From Chitinilyticum piscinae (GTDB lineage Bacteria; Pseudomonadota; Gammaproteobacteria; Burkholderiales; Chitinibacteraceae), in assembly GCF_015223195.1 (NCBI RefSeq), contig NZ_JADFUA010000001.1:186001-250000 (forward strand): a stretch of 64,000 nt of DNA, read 5' to 3'. The notes below the pieces were generated by a model. That model saw only the letters and a list, made by a program, of their open reading frames with translations. It searched no databases and was not told the origin of the DNA. The translations under genes and the position numbers were made by a program. The number at the start of each line of letters is the position of its first letter. Position 1 is the stretch's first letter. Of this stretch, positions 54,104 to 63,764 are shown piece by piece.

Positions 54104-55273
54104 ATGAAGACATGGCATCTGGGGCTGGCCACCATTGTGGCTGGCGGGCTGGCTCTGACCGGCTGCAACAAGGGTCAGGACGCGGCACAGGCGCAAGCCT
54201 CCGGCCCGGCCGAAGTCAAGATCGGCTTTGCCGCACCACTGACCGGCAGCCAGGCGCATTACGGCAAGGGCTACCAGAACGGCGTGCAGATGGCGCTGGA
54301 TGACGTGAACAGCCAGAATCCGCAGATCGCCGGCAAACCGGTCAAGTTCGTGCTGATCGCCGAAGACGACATGGCCGATCCGAAAACGGCCACCCAGATC
54401 GCGCAGAAATTCGCCGACATGAAGCTGGCGGGGCTGATCGGCCACTTCAACTCCGGCACCACCATCCCGGCATCGAAAATCTACGCCGAGGCCAACCTGC
54501 CGCACATCGCCATGGCCACCGCTCCGGCGCTGACGCAGCAGGGCTTCAAGACCGCCTTCCGCTCGATGACCTCCGACACCCAGCAGGGCTCGGTGCTGGG
54601 CAAATACGTAGTCGAAAAGCTGGGCGCCAAAAAGATTGCCGTGATCGACGACCGCACCGCCTATGGTCAGGGACTGGCCGATGAATTCGAGAAGGCCGCC
54701 AAGGCCGCCGGCGCAAGCATCGTCAAGCGCGAATACACCAGCGACAAGGAAACGGACTTTTCGTCGATCCTGACCACCATCAAGAGCGCCGGCCCCGATC
54801 TGATTTTCTTCGGCGGCACCGACGTGCAATCCGGCCCGATGGTGAAGCAGAAGCTGCGCCTTGGCCTGCAGGCGCCGTTGGTCTCGGGTGAAATGACCCG
54901 CTCGGATACCTTCCTCAAGCTGGCCGGAACCGAGGCCGAAGGCACCATCGCCTCGCTGGCCGGCCTGCCGCTGGACAAGATGCCGGGCGGCCCGGATTTT
55001 GCCAAGCGCTACGAAGCCAAATACGGCCCGATGGAAATCTACACCCCCTACGGCTATGACGCGGCCCGCGTACTGCTGGCGGCCATGCAGCAAGCCAATT
55101 CGACCGATCCGGCCGTCTATCTGCCGGTGCTGGCCAAGATCGAATACACCGGAGGCGTTACCTCGGCCAAGATTGCCTACGACGACAAGGGCGACCTGAA
55201 GGACGGTGCCATTACCGTGTACAAGGTGGTCAGCGGCAAGTGGACCGTACTCGAAACGCTGGGCGACAAATAA
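54104..55273 (+). CDS. branched-chain amino-acid-type ABC substrate-binding lipoprotein (LivJ-like)
   Basis: 389 residues from the ATG at 54104, which has CGAGGAA upstream. A lipoprotein signal ends in the lipobox LTGC. The mature part is a type I periplasmic binding protein: KIGFAAPLTGSQAHYGKGYQ, DDMADPKTATQIAQKFAD, AVIDDRTAYGQGLADEF and PYGYDAARVLLAAMQ are the usual blocks. It should bind branched-chain amino acids or related compounds. The LivHMGF permease and ATPase genes are not adjacent, so they lie elsewhere or the protein is an orphan. Confidence 0.93.
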   Translation: MKTWHLGLATIVAGGLALTGCNKGQDAAQAQASGPAEVKIGFAAPLTGSQAHYGKGYQNGVQMALDDVNSQNPQIAGKPVKFVLIAEDDMADPKTATQIAQKFADMKLAGLIGHFNSGTTIPASKIYAEANLPHIAMATAPALTQQGFKTAFRSMTSDTQQGSVLGKYVVEKLGAKKIAVIDDRTAYGQGLADEFEKAAKAAGASIVKREYTSDKETDFSSILTTIKSAGPDLIFFGGTDVQSGPMVKQKLRLGLQAPLVSGEMTRSDTFLKLAGTEAEGTIASLAGLPLDKMPGGPDFAKRYEAKYGPMEIYTPYGYDAARVLLAAMQQANSTDPAVYLPVLAKIEYTGGVTSAKIAYDDKGDLKDGAITVYKVVSGKWTVLETLGDK

Positions 55274-55290
55274 GCGGGGTTCATGCATGC

Positions 55291-55316
55291 AAAAGGCGCC
55301 CCTCGGGGCGCCTTTT
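55291..55316. terminator. strong bidirectional terminator
   Basis: AAAAGGCGCCCC, TC, GGGGCGCCTTTT: perfect 12-bp palindrome with A and T runs, 18 bp after the LivJ-like stop. The minus-strand small frame ending at 55320 would share it. Confidence 0.9.
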
Positions 55317-55319
55317 GTT

Positions 55320-55481
55320 TCAGCTGTCATCCCCCAGCTCCCCTTCCAGGGCCGCCGCACGATCAGCCGGGGGTGGCACCGGACAGGATGGCGGAACATC
55401 GGCAGGCTGATCGGGCGTGCTGGCAGCAGGCAGTGGCATATCCATGGCGGCAAACCTCGGCAAGTGACGGATTCTGAGCAT
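55320..55481 (-). CDS. possible small Pro/Ala-rich protein
   Basis: 53 residues if started at the ATG at 55481; an inner ATG at 55445 has CGAGG upstream. The tail STPDQPADVPPSCPVPPP and then ADRAAALEGELGDDS is Pro-rich and acidic. Support: its stop lies 3 bp from the bidirectional terminator, a convergent layout. Against: no homology visible, low-complexity sequence. This is the only candidate content of the 329-bp gap 55274-55602 besides the terminator. Confidence 0.3.
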   Translation of the reverse strand: MLRIRHLPRFAAMDMPLPAASTPDQPADVPPSCPVPPPADRAAALEGELGDDS

Positions 55482-55602
55482 GGCAAAAACCTGTCCAAAA
55501 TCAGCCCCGTGACGATTAACGGTCACCAGTCTCCGCCAGCCGCCAGCAAAAGCCCGCCGTATCGGCTACGATGGAGCAGTTGCCCAATACCTCTGCGCCG
55601 GT

Positions 55603-56136
55603 ATGACCTTCTCCGCAATGCTGCCCCGCCCGGCCCGGGCGGATGATTTCACCACCATCGTCGCCTGGCCGCAGGATGTGATCGAACTGCGCAACCTGTT
55701 CCCGCGCGCCCGCTGGCCCGCCGAGCTTGATGCCCTTGCCGCGCACCTCGCCGAACACAGCGATGGGCTAGTGCTGGCCGATCACCGCGACCAGCCGGTG
55801 GCCTACGCCTCGTTCTACAATGTGCAGCACAGCGGACGTGTGTGGATCGGCCATCTGATCATCCATCCGGCGTGGCGCCGCCAGGGACTGGGAGCCCGAC
55901 TGCTGCGCGAAATGGAAGAACTGGCGGCCAGGCAATTTTCCGCCACCGAGATCGCCACCATCTGCTTTGCCGACAATGTCGGCGCACGGGTCTTTTACCA
56001 GCGGCAGGGCTTCCGTGCGGAAGGCTGGGAAACCCGGCTCGATCACCGCGAAGAGCCGATCCGCGTGCTGCGACTGGTACGCGGCCTGCCGGTCGGCAAG
56101 GCTGCATGCGAAACCGCGGCAAATCAGGCAAAATAG
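55603..56136 (+). CDS. GNAT-family N-acetyltransferase
   Basis: 177 residues (alternative ATG at 55618). The acetyl-CoA pyrophosphate loop is HPAWRRQGLGARLLREM (motif A, R/Q-x-x-G-x-G/A). Motif B follows as IATICFADNVGARVFYQRQG. Substrate cannot be inferred. It lies 33 bp before purC in the same direction and may be co-transcribed, though no metabolic link is evident. Confidence 0.9.
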   Translation: MTFSAMLPRPARADDFTTIVAWPQDVIELRNLFPRARWPAELDALAAHLAEHSDGLVLADHRDQPVAYASFYNVQHSGRVWIGHLIIHPAWRRQGLGARLLREMEELAARQFSATEIATICFADNVGARVFYQRQGFRAEGWETRLDHREEPIRVLRLVRGLPVGKAACETAANQAK

Positions 56137-56169
56137 CGCCCTGTTTCCCGCATTTCGCAAAGGATAGCC

Positions 56170-57048
56170 ATGAGCGGCCTGACCTCGACCAATCTGACCA
56201 GCCTGAAGAAAATCTACTCCGGCAAGGTTCGTGACCTCTATGAAATCGACGGCCAGCGCATGCTGATGATCGCCACCGACCGCCTCTCGGCCTTCGACGT
56301 GATCCTCGCCGAGCCGATTCCGGAAAAGGGCAAGATCCTCACCGCGATTTCCAACTTCTGGTTCGACAAGCTCAAGGATGTCGTTCCCAGCCACTTCACC
56401 GGCGAGCAGCCGGAGGACGTGGTCGATGCCTGCGATCGTCCGCAGGTCGCAGGGCGCGCCGTGGTGTGCAAGCGCCTGAAGCCGGTACCGGTCGAAGCCA
56501 TTGTTCGCGGGTATATCGCTGGAAGCGGCTGGAAAGAATACAAACAACAAGGTACGGTATGCGGTATTCAGCTGCCGGCCGGTCTGCGCGAAGCCGACAA
56601 GCTGCCCGAGCCGATCTTCACCCCTTCGACCAAGGCCGCCGTCGGCGACCATGACGAAAACATCAGCTATGCCCGCTGCGAGGAAATCCTCGGCGCGGAA
56701 CTCGCAGCCAAGGTGCGCGATACCGCCATCAAGCTGTATAAGGCCGCCAGCGAATACGCGGCCACACGCGGCATCATCATCGGCGACACCAAATTCGAAT
56801 TCGGCCTCGATGCCGATGGCACACTGTGCCTGATGGACGAAGCGCTGACGCCAGACTCCAGCCGTTTCTGGCCGGCCGACCAGTATCAGCCGGGCAGCAA
56901 CCCGCCCAGCTACGACAAGCAGTTCGTGCGTGACTGGCTGGAAAGCACCGGCTGGGACAAGACCCCGCCGGCACCGGCGCTGCCCGCTGAAGTCGCCGAA
57001 AAAACCGCGGCCAAATACCGCGAAGCACTACAAAAGCTGACAGCCTGA
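56170..57048 (+). CDS. purC: phosphoribosylaminoimidazole-succinocarboxamide synthase (SAICAR synthetase)
   Basis: Purine biosynthesis: joins aspartate to CAIR with ATP. It has 292 residues of the longer (yeast-like) type. Motifs: [13 protein letters not shown] at the ATP-binding N terminus, [33 protein letters not shown] (SAICAR signature 1) and [14 protein letters not shown] (signature 2). AAAGGAT precedes the ATG. A terminator follows. Confidence 0.98.
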   Translation: MSGLTSTNLTSLKKIYSGKVRDLYEIDGQRMLMIATDRLSAFDVILAEPIPEKGKILTAISNFWFDKLKDVVPSHFTGEQPEDVVDACDRPQVAGRAVVCKRLKPVPVEAIVRGYIAGSGWKEYKQQGTVCGIQLPAGLREADKLPEPIFTPSTKAAVGDHDENISYARCEEILGAELAAKVRDTAIKLYKAASEYAATRGIIIGDTKFEFGLDADGTLCLMDEALTPDSSRFWPADQYQPGSNPPSYDKQFVRDWLESTGWDKTPPAPALPAEVAEKTAAKYREALQKLTA

Positions 57049-57059
57049 TCCAGCGCCCC

Positions 57060-57087
57060 AGCCCGCCTTTCAGGCGGGCTGCTGTTT
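57060..57087 (+). terminator. rho-independent terminator after purC
   Basis: AGCCCGCC, TTTCA, GGCGGGCT, then GCTGTTTTTT: an 8-bp GC stem with a slightly delayed T run, 12 bp after the purC stop. Confidence 0.85.
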
Positions 57088-57136
57088 TTTGTCACCGCGC
57101 AGCCCACGTCTGGCCGGACTGTGCCATGCTGATGCC

Positions 57137-59476
57137 ATGGACGTAATGCCTACCCAGCCCCCTTTCGTGATTCCGCCCGAGGCCGCCACCGGCCTCGCGG
57201 AAGTGCGTGCGCTGCTGAATAATCAGAAGCAGGATGCGATCCGGCGCTGCGAGGCGCTGATACGGCAGGCCCGGGCAGAGCGGCAGCCGGCGGTGCTGGT
57301 TGCGGCTGCCGAGCTCTACGGGCTGGTCGTGCCCGAATATGGCCGCAGCACACTCTATGAAGCCTTGCAGTACTGCCAGGCCTACAACTGGCAGCGCGCC
57401 GAAGCACGCCTTTGCGAACAGATCGCCCGCAGCTTCTACACCACCGGCCAGTACCGTCCGGCGCGCCAATACTGGCAACAGGCACTGCATCTGGCCAGCG
57501 AAACGGATGGGGAAGTCGAAACCCGGGTCTATGCCGAAGTCGGGCTGGGGCAGGTACATGATGCACTGGGTGATCATGCCGCCGCCGTCAGCAGCCACCA
57601 GCTCGCGCTGACGCTGGCACTGGAGGCTGGCCTTGAGGATCCGTATCTGCTGGCCAAGATCCGCATCAATCTGGCGGTCAACCTGCTGGCCTGCGGGCAG
57701 GATGACGAGGCACACCGTGCACTGACCGCCGCCCTGGCGGGTTGCCGCGCGGCACAGTTACTCGACTATGCCGCGGAAGCCCTCAGCCGGCTCGGCGAAA
57801 TCGCCTTGCGCGCCGGGGAGCTGAACACCGCACGGCAACACTTCAGCGAAGCGTTGCAGATTACGCGGCTGATCGATTACTACTGGGCGCAGACCAGCCT
57901 GCTGCACCAGCTCAGCCTGCTGGCAGCGGCCAGCGGGGATTTGCTGCAGGCACTGGAACTGAACCGGGAAGGCATGGGCCTGGCCGAGCTGATCGGCTAC
58001 CAGCACCTGCGCATGCAGATGCTGGAAGAATCCGCCAGCTATGCCGAACAGCGCGGCGATCTGCCCGCAGCCCTGCAGCATCTGCAGCAGTTGCTGCGCC
58101 TGCGTTCACAGCAGACCAATACCGCGGCGAGCACCGAGGGCGACACCCTGGCTGACCGGGAGCGCCAGCTGCTTGATCTGGCCAGCCATGAACTCGTCGA
58201 GCACGGTGACTGCACGGCAGCATTGCAGTTGCTGCTGGAGCAAGCCTGCCTGTTGTTCGGCTGCAGTGGCGGCAGCCTCTGGCTGATACAGGAACAGGAT
58301 GCCCTGTTATGCCAGCTGCGCCATGCGTCAACCGCTCCGGCACAGCTGCCATGGCACGAGGGCGCGGCGCTGCTGCACTTCCTGCAACGTCGCACACACC
58401 TGAATGCGCCGCTCGCACGCGAACATCCGCTGACCGAGCCACTGCTGGGGCAGTGGCACGGCGCCCCGCCGCAGTCACTACTGATCGCTCCGGTCTCGGA
58501 CGGCAGTGCCAGCTGGCTGATCTGGCTGGAACGCGGTGAAAATCGCCAGTACTGGCTACCGGATGATGAAACCCTGTTCGCCCGGTTTGGCGAACTGGTG
58601 CGCCGGGTACTGCAACGCCGGCGCCAGCAGATACTGGGAGCCGAGCTGGCGGAAATCAATCAGGCTCTGCAGCAGGATAATCAGGCCCTGGCCGTGCATG
58701 TCGCACAACGCGGAGCAGCCCTGCAGCAAGCCCTGACCCAGCTTGCCCACAGCGAGCGGCTCGCCACCACCGGACGCCTTATGGCCGGGATGGCACATGA
58801 ACTCAATACGCCACTAGGCATAGCGGTCACCGCTGCCTCGACGCTGGCCAGCAGTCTGGCGGAGCTCTCCGGGCTGATCCGGCATGGCCGCCCCGGCCGG
58901 GAAGACGTCCTGCAGGAGCTCAGCCAGCAGGCTGCGGCGGCAAGCCTGTGTGCCAGCAATGTGCAGCGTGCCGCCGATCTCGTGCAGCGCTACCGGACCT
59001 TGAGCGGCTTGCAGGATCAGGAAAGCGCCGTGATCTCCTCGGTGCACGACGTGCTGCAAGGTGTCATCCAGCTCTATCGTGAGCCGCTGGAGCAGCGGGG
59101 CCACCAAGTGCAGCTTGTGGCTGACCCGGCACTGCGCTGGTGCCTGAAGCCAGCAGCTCTGCAGCAGGCCCTCGCCCAGCTGCTGGGCAATGTTATCGAA
59201 CATACATTTCCGGCACCGAGAACGGGTCTGGTCACACTGGCTGCGCATGAGGGCGGTGGCCGGCTGCGGCTGCAGTTACGGGATAATGGTGTCGGCATGC
59301 CCGCCGCAGCCGTACGCTATGCCTTTGACCCTTTCTATCTGCGCCAACTGGGCTCGGGTGGCGGACTGGGTCTTTACAGTGCCTACAACCTGATCACTGC
59401 CGTAATGGGGGGAGAGATCAGCCTCAGCAGTGAAGCCGGCCAGTTTCTGCAGATCGATATCACCCTGCCGGGTTGA
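57137..59476 (+). CDS. hybrid sensor: TPR + GAF-like + histidine kinase
   Basis: 779 residues from the ATG at 57137 (MDVMPTQPP). Residues about 20-320 are TPR-like repeats (RSFYTTGQYRPARQYWQQAL, AEALSRLGEIALRAGELNTA). About 350-500 is a GAF-like domain (LLEQACLLFGCSGGSLWLI). A coiled coil then leads to the HisKA dimer helix, phospho-acceptor His554 in MAHELNTPLG. The HATPase domain has LLGNVIEHTF (atypical N box), LRDNGVGM and GSGGGLGLYSAYNLI. No transmembrane segments, so it is a cytoplasmic sensor. No response regulator is adjacent. A 3'-end 49-bp element remnant lies just downstream. Confidence 0.9.
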   Translation: MDVMPTQPPFVIPPEAATGLAEVRALLNNQKQDAIRRCEALIRQARAERQPAVLVAAAELYGLVVPEYGRSTLYEALQYCQAYNWQRAEARLCEQIARSFYTTGQYRPARQYWQQALHLASETDGEVETRVYAEVGLGQVHDALGDHAAAVSSHQLALTLALEAGLEDPYLLAKIRINLAVNLLACGQDDEAHRALTAALAGCRAAQLLDYAAEALSRLGEIALRAGELNTARQHFSEALQITRLIDYYWAQTSLLHQLSLLAAASGDLLQALELNREGMGLAELIGYQHLRMQMLEESASYAEQRGDLPAALQHLQQLLRLRSQQTNTAASTEGDTLADRERQLLDLASHELVEHGDCTAALQLLLEQACLLFGCSGGSLWLIQEQDALLCQLRHASTAPAQLPWHEGAALLHFLQRRTHLNAPLAREHPLTEPLLGQWHGAPPQSLLIAPVSDGSASWLIWLERGENRQYWLPDDETLFARFGELVRRVLQRRRQQILGAELAEINQALQQDNQALAVHVAQRGAALQQALTQLAHSERLATTGRLMAGMAHELNTPLGIAVTAASTLASSLAELSGLIRHGRPGREDVLQELSQQAAAASLCASNVQRAADLVQRYRTLSGLQDQESAVISSVHDVLQGVIQLYREPLEQRGHQVQLVADPALRWCLKPAALQQALAQLLGNVIEHTFPAPRTGLVTLAAHEGGGRLRLQLRDNGVGMPAAAVRYAFDPFYLRQLGSGGGLGLYSAYNLITAVMGGEISLSSEAGQFLQIDITLPG

Positions 59477-59489
59477 TAGGTACGCGCAA

Positions 59490-59538
59490 CCCTATACAAA
59501 CAAAACCCTTGCTTCAAATACATCGGCACCACATACCC
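59490..59538. repeat. 49-bp element, degenerate copy
   Basis: CCCTAT (TAT matches) and exact ATACCC at 49 bp, AT-rich interior, in the 67-bp convergent gap between the kinase and the sulfatase-family gene. Confidence 0.4.
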
Positions 59539-59543
59539 GTCAC

Positions 59544-61259
59544 TCAAAAGAGCCGTTCACCATACAGCCCCAGCGGAAAAGTCTGGCGCCAGCGCACCGG
59601 CTCATGTTCGAGCAAGGTATCGACTGGCTGGCGGCAACGCGCCAGTACCGCGCGCCAGAAAGCGTCATCCTGCCCGGGAACCAGCCCGGCCAGCTCGGCC
59701 GGCAGGCAGAACATCGGCCGGTCATTCAGGCGCTCAGCCAGCGCCTTCCCGGCTTGCGGATCGCTCAGCCGCACATAGGCACTGCTTTGCGCGCGCGCCT
59801 GCCATTGTGCCTTGTTCATGTTCGGAATGAAGCGGTAACTGTCATTGTGCGCCCCCCGCGACAGGAACAAGCTGGCTGGCAGCACGCCGGCTCGCTCGAA
59901 GGCACCGGTCAGGGTCGGCTTGTGATCGCCGAACACGACAATTGCTAGCGGCCGCTTGCGCTTGTGCGCTTCTTTCTCCAGCGCGGAGAAGAACGCCGTC
60001 ATGTCTTTCATGGCCTCACCCAGCCGCAGGTCATAATCCTTCCGGCCAAAATCATCGCCTTCATGGGTAAAGGCGCCATGGGTGCGCACGGTAATCAGAA
60101 ACATGAAATTCGGTTGCTTGCGCGGGCTTTTCCGGTAAGCCTCCAGCGCCGCGTCATACAGCAGCGCATCCTGCGGCCAGCCGCGGGTTCGCCAGGGCAT
60201 GTCCTCGACAAAGCGGGTAGCGGTAAATCCGAAGGCTGGGTAGAGCTCCTGCCGGCGCCAGAAATTCGCGTAGAAGTTGTGCAAGCCGCTGGTCTGGTAA
60301 CCAGCATCGCGGAAACGGCTGACGAGGGTTCGGGCATCGCGGCGGAAATCCTGCGCATAACTCTGGTAATCAATGCCGGGCAATACCGCAGAGGATAGAC
60401 CGGTCAGCACCTCGAATTCGGCCTCCGCCGTTCCACCGCCATAGACCGGGCTGATCAGGTAGAACGGCGAGAAGCCCCGCTGCCCCAGCTGCTGCATCGC
60501 AGTCGGAAAGCGGTCATCAAAGCTGGTAAAGCAGCCTTCGCAGAGAATCATCACCACATCTGGCCGCTCGGCTGGCAGCGCGTATTCGACCTGCCTCTGG
60601 TAAAAATCGTGCGGCGCAGCCCGGGGAGGCCGCACCACTTCGGCAGTCTGGAACAGGTGCGCAAGCATGCCGTTAGTGCGGGCATTCACCAGATGGTTGT
60701 ATTCGTGATACTGCACGCCCAGCAGACGCAGCCCCTGCCGGACATACCAGCTGCCACTGTCATGCAGCGGCAGCTGGAGAACCAGCAGCATCGGCAGCGC
60801 ACTGGCAGGGACGGATGCCAGCAGCCACCTGCGGCGGCTGCGGGGTGTACGGTAATACCAGCCGACGATGAGCGACAGCAGCAATATCACAAGGGCCACA
60901 TACATGCCCGGGATAATGTAGCTGCTCAGCGCCACGCCCTGCGCGACCTCAAGCAGATCGCGAGCCAGCAACGGGCTGCCGGTCTGGGCCTCCTTGATCT
61001 GGTTGACACTGAGCAGCAGGTATTCAATGGCCAGGCTGGCGGTTACAGCAGCCCAGCGTGCCAGCGGGAAAGCAAGCAACCAGTACAGCAGCAAGACAAA
61101 CACCAGCCGTGCCGGGGAAATCGCATCGGCTTCCAGCAGGATGCGGCCCAGCAGCAAAGCCAGGACTGGTCCCCACAGCAGCAACAGTCGCCGCCAGCGC
61201 AGCGGTACAGTTTGCCAGCGGCAAAGCAGCTGCTGGCGCAATTCGGTCATAAAAGGCAT
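59544..61259 (-). CDS. LTA-synthase/phosphoglycerol-transferase family membrane sulfatase-like protein
   Basis: 571 residues (start ATG at 61259 or 61250). Four to five N-terminal transmembrane helices (about 22-155) are followed by a large periplasmic alkaline-phosphatase-superfamily domain. Key blocks: VVMILCEGCFTSFDDRFP (metal Glu and nucleophile region), GGGTAEAEFEVLTGLSS, and IVVFGDHKPTL (metal-binding GDH). Gram-negative relatives transfer phosphoglycerol or phosphoethanolamine to glycans or lipids. The acceptor here is unknown. It is preceded by a very strong hairpin at 61276-61300. Confidence 0.9.
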   Translation of the reverse strand: MPFMTELRQQLLCRWQTVPLRWRRLLLLWGPVLALLLGRILLEADAISPARLVFVLLLYWLLAFPLARWAAVTASLAIEYLLLSVNQIKEAQTGSPLLARDLLEVAQGVALSSYIIPGMYVALVILLLSLIVGWYYRTPRSRRRWLLASVPASALPMLLVLQLPLHDSGSWYVRQGLRLLGVQYHEYNHLVNARTNGMLAHLFQTAEVVRPPRAAPHDFYQRQVEYALPAERPDVVMILCEGCFTSFDDRFPTAMQQLGQRGFSPFYLISPVYGGGTAEAEFEVLTGLSSAVLPGIDYQSYAQDFRRDARTLVSRFRDAGYQTSGLHNFYANFWRRQELYPAFGFTATRFVEDMPWRTRGWPQDALLYDAALEAYRKSPRKQPNFMFLITVRTHGAFTHEGDDFGRKDYDLRLGEAMKDMTAFFSALEKEAHKRKRPLAIVVFGDHKPTLTGAFERAGVLPASLFLSRGAHNDSYRFIPNMNKAQWQARAQSSAYVRLSDPQAGKALAERLNDRPMFCLPAELAGLVPGQDDAFWRAVLARCRQPVDTLLEHEPVRWRQTFPLGLYGERLF

Positions 61260-61275
61260 GCGGCACTACAAATGC

Positions 61276-61300
61276 ACGGCGGCCACATCGTGGCCGCCGT
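61276..61300. promoter_or_regulatory. perfect 11-bp hairpin 17 bp upstream of the LTA-synthase-like gene
   Basis: ACGGCGGCCAC, ATC, GTGGCCGCCGT. There is no T run on either side. Lying between two minus-strand genes, it could end the upstream transcript (rho-assisted) or fold in the 5' leader of the sulfatase-like gene and hinder ribosome entry. Confidence 0.5.
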
Positions 61301-61366
61301 GACGTTGCAAAACGAGAGGTCAGTTTAACATCGCCAGCCACCGCGCCAAGCCTCGTGCCCCTCCGC

Positions 61367-62611
61367 TTATCCGCCGGCAGCGGCAATCCGGCGTGCCAGC
61401 TGCTGCCGGTAGCTGTCTTCGAAGCGCCCGCCCATAAAGCGTGCTTCGCGGATGCTGGCAAAAGCCCCCCCGGACATGTAATCGGCATGCAGCTCGTACT
61501 CATAGAGCCTGACGAAAAGATCGGGGTCGCGCTCGGCCGGTGACCACTGGGTCAATCCCGCGGCGATAACCAGACTCTTGTCACTCCAGTCCGCCAGTTC
61601 GGGATAGGACATGCGCATCTGGTCGGCCAGGGTACGCACCCGGTAGACCGTGCTGTTTTCCGGGCGCTCGGCATCCCAGTCGTAATTGAGGTCGGCATCT
61701 TCAAAACGCTGCTGGCAAAGCGGGAAACGCTGTGTGATGCGCCCTTCGCGGATGATCTGGCGATCACGCGCAATCCCGTCGGCTTCCGTGTGCGCATCCC
61801 GTGCCGGATAACGCTGGCGCAGCATCCAGTGATCATATTCCAGCTGTACCCAGCCATTTTCGTCCGGTGCATCCGGGAGGATGCGCGGCGAGGGGTGAAT
61901 ATCGTCCCCCCCTTCTTCCACCAGCTGCCGGGCATACTCCGGCGAACAGCGGTTGGCCGTACGCCCGCGAAAGAGCAGGAAATCCGGCCAGCGGCCATAG
62001 CACACCACATAACTGCAATCATCGCGGAAAACCGCTGGCGCCCCCTCAATCTCGCGCCCATCCGGCAACAGATGGGCCAGCACCTGCCAGGGGCAGCCGT
62101 TCAGTTCGACATGCGGGTATTCACTATGACCCATGGCCTGCGCCGCGTTGATGACGACGGGATAAACCCCGGCGATCTCGACTACGGCATACCAGGGCTG
62201 ACCACCGCTGGTGGGCGGCGGATAGGGCAAGGGGGCCAGCCCGGAGCGGATGCGCTGGAACAGGGCACTGTGTTCCCAGTCAGGCTCCGCCGGGATGTAG
62301 GGGCGCAAACCGCCATGGTCGGTGGCTGGCAGTCCTTCGGGAAGCTGCCAGCTGCTGGCGACTTCGATAAAGCGGCCCGCCGCCTGCAGCAGCAGCAAAT
62401 CATGGCGGGAATAGCGCCCAAAGCGCCCAGGCAGGTATTCGTCCTGCAGCGCGGCCAGCGTTGCCGCCAGTCGCCGCACCAGTTCGGTCTGCGCCGGATC
62501 CAGCGCCATGGCCAGCAGTTGCGGCATGGAAAAATCACTGGCCATCGCCAGCACCTGTGCCAGTCGTCCGTTATCGGATTCCAGCAAGGTCGAGCTATCG
62601 CGCATGCTCAT
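61367..62611 (-). CDS. uncharacterised protein, 414 residues
   Basis: ATG at 62611, with AGGGGG upstream. Apparently soluble. The first 110 residues are helical (ELVRRLAATLAALQDEYLPG); the rest is rich in aromatic and acidic residues (YAVVEIAGVYPVVINAAQAM, VVCYGRWPDFLLFRGRTANR, VQLEYDHWMLRQRYPARDAH) and ends LARRIAAAGG. No signal peptide or membrane helices. I recognise no family. The style resembles the unknown proteins of the 13.5-22 kb cassette, but no shared motif is clear. Confidence 0.7.
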   Translation of the reverse strand: MSMRDSSTLLESDNGRLAQVLAMASDFSMPQLLAMALDPAQTELVRRLAATLAALQDEYLPGRFGRYSRHDLLLLQAAGRFIEVASSWQLPEGLPATDHGGLRPYIPAEPDWEHSALFQRIRSGLAPLPYPPPTSGGQPWYAVVEIAGVYPVVINAAQAMGHSEYPHVELNGCPWQVLAHLLPDGREIEGAPAVFRDDCSYVVCYGRWPDFLLFRGRTANRCSPEYARQLVEEGGDDIHPSPRILPDAPDENGWVQLEYDHWMLRQRYPARDAHTEADGIARDRQIIREGRITQRFPLCQQRFEDADLNYDWDAERPENSTVYRVRTLADQMRMSYPELADWSDKSLVIAAGLTQWSPAERDPDLFVRLYEYELHADYMSGGAFASIREARFMGGRFEDSYRQQLARRIAAAGG

Positions 62612-62813
62612 GGTACAGCCCCCTGTTCGTGCACAAGTTTGCCTTGTGTCTGCCAGCCTGAAACGGCATCGAACTCCAGCATAGTCTTTTATTTGCTGCG
62701 GCGCAGCAATTGAAGACAGCCGGCAGACAGAATCAGCCAGCTGTACAGCTGCGGCTTGCGTCGTCCTGATCCGCCGACTAGCGTGTAAGCATTGCGTTCA
62801 CTCCACCGGAGCC

Positions 62814-63764
62814 ATGGCACTCATTCATTTACACCCCCTCTGGGATCCTGCAGGGCAGTGGCAGGCTCTGTTCGCGCTGTGCCCGCGGGAGCAACAGCCG
62901 TGGCTGGCCGAACAGCTCGCAGACACCCCCGCACTACACGAGTTGCCCTGCTATGTCCCGGGGGCACTCCCCGATCTACCCCAGTTGCAAAACCTGCAGC
63001 TACAGGGAAAGCTCTGGCTGGGTGAGGGCGTTCGCATCACTGGCGGTTACAGCACAGCGACTTTTCTGCAGACACTGCCGGCGGGCAGCCTCTGCTATGG
63101 CAACGGCTATCTGCATGCCCAGCACACGCTGCAAGGTCATCCAAGCCAGCCGGCATTGATGCACATCCTGTCGCTGGTCGTGGACGATGCGGATACCCGC
63201 CAGCTGGAAGAAGCCTTTGCCCATGCGCCGTCGCTGACGGTCAGCCTGCTCAAGCTGGTCAATTCGGTCGGCATCGGCAGCCGTGTCGAAGTCACCAGCA
63301 TCCGGCATGCGATTACGGTACTCGGGCGCCGCCAGCTGCAGCGCTGGTTGCAGCTGCTGCTGTATGCCGAGCAATTCGCCGACAGCGAGGGCAATCGGGC
63401 ATTGATGACCGGCGCCGCACTGCGAGCTAAGCGGCTGGAACAATGGGCCGAGCGCAGCTGGCTGAATCACCCCGCGGACAGCGCCTTTCTGATCGGCATG
63501 CTCTCACTGCTGGACCGGCTTTTCGGCGTTCCCTTGCAGGAGCTGCTGGCCGGCCTGCCGTTGCCGCCCGCATTGCGTGATGCCTTGCTTGCCCATGAAG
63601 GCGAACTGGGCAGGGCGTTGCTCGCTGCCGAAGCACTCGAAACAGCCAGCAGCACTGAATTGCCTGCCTCCAGCATCACCCCAAGAGCCTGGCTGGAAAG
63701 CGAAGTCGCGGCGCTGGGCTGGGCACGTCAGCTCCAGACGCAAGGACACACGCAGCGTGCATAA
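62814..63764 (+). CDS. HDOD-domain protein, related to EAL-HDOD signalling proteins
   Basis: 316 residues; CCGGAGCC precedes the ATG. The C-terminal half is an HDOD domain (LMHILSLVVDDADTRQLEEA, LTVSLLKLVNSVGIGSRVEV, TSIRHAITVLGRRQLQRWLQ). It has no catalytic HD metal ligands, as is normal for HDOD. The first 125 residues replace the EAL part and lack EAL motifs. Such proteins act as non-enzymatic hubs in c-di-GMP pathways. The stop overlaps the PAS gene by 8 bp. Confidence 0.85.
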   Translation: MALIHLHPLWDPAGQWQALFALCPREQQPWLAEQLADTPALHELPCYVPGALPDLPQLQNLQLQGKLWLGEGVRITGGYSTATFLQTLPAGSLCYGNGYLHAQHTLQGHPSQPALMHILSLVVDDADTRQLEEAFAHAPSLTVSLLKLVNSVGIGSRVEVTSIRHAITVLGRRQLQRWLQLLLYAEQFADSEGNRALMTGAALRAKRLEQWAERSWLNHPADSAFLIGMLSLLDRLFGVPLQELLAGLPLPPALRDALLAHEGELGRALLAAEALETASSTELPASSITPRAWLESEVAALGWARQLQTQGHTQRA

